Shown: positions 52,867 to 55,147 of the stretch, one piece after another
Position numbering within the stretch: the first letter of the stretch is position 1
How the letters are laid out: every line of letters begins with the position of its first letter
Assembly: GCF_022802975.1 (NCBI RefSeq)
Contig: NZ_JAFEVZ010000018.1
Span: 1-55,147 of the forward strand
DNA length: 55,147 bases
From: Flavobacterium pectinovorum
Lineage (GTDB): Bacteria; Bacteroidota; Bacteroidia; Flavobacteriales; Flavobacteriaceae
Reading direction: 5' to 3'
The notes under the pieces: generated by a model
What the model was told of the DNA's origin: nothing
Databases searched by the model: none
The model's input: the letters and a program-made list of their open reading frames with translations, nothing else
Made by a program: the position numbers and the translations under genes

Positions 52867-54255
52867 ATGATAAATCAAGATTCTATTGTGGCTTTGGCTA
52901 CACCGTCGGGAGCAGGAGCTATCGCAATCATTCGAATTTCAGGTTCAGAGGCTATTACTATCGGAAATTCGGTTTTTAAATCCATAAAAAATAAAGACTT
53001 AACAAAGCAAAAAACACATACTTTGCATTTAGGTCATATTGTTGATGATAATAAAACACTTGATGAAGTATTGATTTCTGTTTTTAAAGGACCTAATTCG
53101 TACACCGGCGAAAATACTATCGAAATTTCCTGCCACGGATCAACTTATATTCAACAGCAAATAATTCAGTTATTATTGCGAAAAGGTTGTCGAATGGCTG
53201 ATGCGGGAGAGTTTACCTTGAGAGCTTTCTTAAATGGAAAACTGGATTTGTCACAGGCAGAAGCGGTTGCAGATTTAATTTCATCTGATAATGAAGCTTC
53301 ACACCAAATTGCAATGCAGCAAATGCGTGGAGGATTTAGTAACGAAATAGCCAAATTAAGAGAAGAGCTTTTAAATTTTGCTTCTTTAATTGAACTCGAA
53401 TTGGATTTTGCCGAAGAAGATGTAGAATTTGCTGACAGAACACAATTTTATGAGTTATTAAACCGAATTGAATTTGTACTGAAACGATTAATAGATTCGT
53501 TTGCAGTTGGAAATGTTATTAAAAACGGAATTCCGGTAGCTATTGTTGGAGAACCAAATGTTGGTAAATCGACTTTATTAAATGCATTATTAAATGAAGA
53601 ACGTGCTATTGTTTCTGATATAGCAGGTACTACACGTGATACTATTGAAGATGAGTTAGTTATTGGCGGAATTGGTTTTAGATTTATTGATACAGCAGGA
53701 ATTCGCGAAACAAAAGATGTCGTTGAGAGTATCGGAATCAAAAAAACTTTTGAAAAAATCGAACAGGCACAAGTGGTTATTTTTTTATTTGACAGTTCTG
53801 AATTTAAGGTTTCAGGTTTAAAATTAAAAGTAGAACTAGAGAAAATCAAAAATCAATTTCCTTTAAAACCATTGGTAATCATTGGTAACAAGTCTGATAA
53901 ACTGACTGAAAGTGAAATCATAAACTTAAAATCTGAGATACCGGAAATTTTAATGCTTTCGGCAAAAGAAAATATTGGAGTTGAAGAATTAAAAAATCAA
54001 CTTCTTTCATTTGTAAACACAGGGGCTTTACGGAATAATGAAACAATTGTTACGAATACGAGGCATTATGACTCATTGCTTAAAGCTTTAGATGAAATAC
54101 AGAAAGTAAAATTTGGTCTTGAAACAAATCTCTCAAGTGATTTGATTGCACTAGACATTCGTGAAGCCTTATACCAATTTGGATTGATTACCGGTCAGGT
54201 TTCAAATGATGAACTACTGGGGAATATTTTTGCTAATTTCTGTATCGGAAAGTAA
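52867..54255 (+). CDS. mnmE: tRNA modification GTPase MnmE
   Basis: 462 residues from the ATG at 52867 (MINQDSIVALATPSGAGAIAIIRISG), the standard family start; an in-frame ATG at 52708 would add 53 residues through the katG terminator and is rejected. N-terminal THF-binding domain, helical domain, and inserted G domain with GEPNVGKSTLLNAL, DTAG and NKSD. The C-terminus is FANFCIGK, matching the invariant F-C-I-G-K. With MnmG it makes the cmnm5/nm5 group on wobble uridine of several tRNAs. Confidence 0.96.
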   Translation: MINQDSIVALATPSGAGAIAIIRISGSEAITIGNSVFKSIKNKDLTKQKTHTLHLGHIVDDNKTLDEVLISVFKGPNSYTGENTIEISCHGSTYIQQQIIQLLLRKGCRMADAGEFTLRAFLNGKLDLSQAEAVADLISSDNEASHQIAMQQMRGGFSNEIAKLREELLNFASLIELELDFAEEDVEFADRTQFYELLNRIEFVLKRLIDSFAVGNVIKNGIPVAIVGEPNVGKSTLLNALLNEERAIVSDIAGTTRDTIEDELVIGGIGFRFIDTAGIRETKDVVESIGIKKTFEKIEQAQVVIFLFDSSEFKVSGLKLKVELEKIKNQFPLKPLVIIGNKSDKLTESEIINLKSEIPEILMLSAKENIGVEELKNQLLSFVNTGALRNNETIVTNTRHYDSLLKALDEIQKVKFGLETNLSSDLIALDIREALYQFGLITGQVSNDELLGNIFANFCIGK

Positions 54256-54700
54256 AGAAAACAAAAAAACATTTGTACCCATTTGTATTACAGAATTTTG
54301 GATACAAAAGCTTAGATATTTTAAAATGCATAACTTTAATGACTTATGTTATGTAAAAAAGATACCAAACATTTTGCCTGATGTTTACTTTGTTAACAAC
54401 TTGTATTTCTCAAAAACATCATATTTGTATTGCAGTTAATAGGTTTTGATAATACTGTTAATTTTATTTAAGCTTTTATGGTAAAATAATTTTGTTTGCT
54501 CGTTGTTTTAGCTGTTTAAGCTTTATATATGGCGCAGTAGATAAAACATGTATGATTGCTTTGTGTTTTGATTTTGTCGGTAATTTGAAAAATTCAGTGT
54601 TACACTTTGTGGATTTATGATTTTCATCGTCTCTTCGCCATTTTGTAGATTGAGGTTGTTTTTTATACCTACTATATTATAATTAACTCCTATATTATAA
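54256..54700. other. Gene-poor stretch downstream of mnmE
   Basis: No gene can be supported. Close to its end the sequence CTATATTATAATTAACTC occurs twice in a row (about 54672-54706), the second copy running into the element below. Confidence 0.5.
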
Positions 54701-54914
54701 TTAACTCGTTGGGTGAAATTAAAAATGAGTGTCAGGCTGAGCGGAGTCGAAGCCCTTTCGTGTTCAAAAGCCTTCGACTAAGTTTATCCTGAGCGAAGAC
54801 GAATGGGCTCAGGATGACATCAATTCCTTAAGTTATAAATGATGTATCACTTCTATTTTTTATACTTTTTATAATCAAATCAATCTTTTTAATCAATTTC
54901 ACCTAACAGGTTAT
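54701..54914. repeat. Composite palindromic element with GTTGGGTGA-type ends and GTCAGGCTGAGCGG core
   Basis: Left end TTAACTCGTTGGGTGAAATT (54701-54720) is mirrored by AATTTCACCTAACAGGTTA (54895-54913) with about three mismatches. The core 54730-54821 has GTCAGGCTGAGCGGAGTCGA, later CCTTCGACTAAG, then TCCTGAGCGAAG and GCTCAGGATGACAT, a palindromic repeat type widely seen in Bacteroidetes. The same ends flank a different core at 38055-38254. Confidence 0.65.
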
Positions 54915-55147
54915 GATTAGAAAATTATACTATAATATATTAAAGGAGAAAAAAAATCATTTTAAGGTAGATGATGTCCTGCACAGGGAAGTCTAATTTT
55001 TTTTTTAAGATTGTAATTTGGAATTTAATAAGAAGCTTACTCCCTCTATGTGCTAGAATCTTTAGTGCCGAACCCCTGTAGAAAATGATTTAGGCTTCTA
55101 TCGTTGCTATGGTATGTTTTTTCGGAGGTAGATTTTGTTAAATAGAA
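54915..55147. other. No recognisable feature at the window end
   Basis: AT-rich. A minus-strand frame is open from the window edge to about 55046 but shows no motif, so I do not call it a gene. Confidence 0.4.

Noticed and set aside
55046..55147. Minus-strand frame open at the window edge
   Set aside because: 34 codons with no motif; could be chance in AT-rich DNA.

Overview
The window looks like a chromosome segment from a Flavobacterium-like member of the Bacteroidetes. The signs are low G+C coding DNA, SusC/SusD pairs, a FecI/FecR-type regulator pair, TlpA-like thioredoxins, weak Shine-Dalgarno sequences, TAnnTTTG-type -7 boxes, and dispersed palindromic repeats. No plasmid, prophage, rRNA operon or CRISPR array was seen.

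Region 1 (1-6759) is the 3' part of a polysaccharide utilisation locus: the C-terminus of a SusD protein, then a GH88 unsaturated uronyl hydrolase, a secreted right-handed beta-helix protein, an S1 sulfatase, a short-chain dehydrogenase of the gluconate 5-dehydrogenase type, and a secreted DUF4861 protein. Together they fit breakdown of a sulfated, uronic-acid-containing glycan. The exact substrate cannot be read from the sequence.

Region 2 (7008-22642) is mostly a minus-strand cluster for regulation, stress and small-molecule handling. It has a TPR/HisKA_2 histidine kinase, a chloroperoxidase-like alpha/beta hydrolase, a ring-cleaving-dioxygenase-type glyoxalase protein, two sigma-54 activators (one with GAF, one with a receiver domain), a cupin, a carboxylesterase, a GNAT, a DUF1275 protein, Dps, DoxX, a YtcJ-type amidohydrolase, a small secreted protein, an alginate-export-type porin and a YcaC-like hydrolase. 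A shared palindrome (ACGATATATCGT core) lies upstream of the dioxygenase-type gene and of the YcaC/porin operon. Sigma-54-like promoter boxes lie between the palindrome and each gene, so part of this cluster looks like one sigma-54 regulon.

Region 3 (22795-44868) is the most unusual part. An ECF sigma factor, a FecR anti-sigma and an STN-bearing SusC with its SusD are followed on the same strand by six TlpA-like thioredoxin proteins, a secreted M16 metallopeptidase, a full-length DsbD and two stand-alone DsbD-alpha domain proteins. No carbohydrate-active enzyme is present. Two decayed TlpA-like relics, found by reading frames by eye, flank or interrupt the array. I propose a SusCD importer for a disulfide-containing peptide or protein, with periplasmic reduction and proteolysis. 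This is inference.

Region 4 (44869-55147) holds a degraded IS transposase, an initiator tRNA-Met, a divergent PepSY-membrane-protein / TonB-dependent siderophore-type receptor pair with a 10-bp inverted repeat in its intergenic region, katG, mnmE and a gene-poor tail with a composite palindromic element. Palindromic repeats recur throughout: three copies of a roughly 140-150 bp CACATAG-type element, a 104-bp element with perfect 30-bp arms, and two elements sharing GTTGGGTGA-type ends around different cores.
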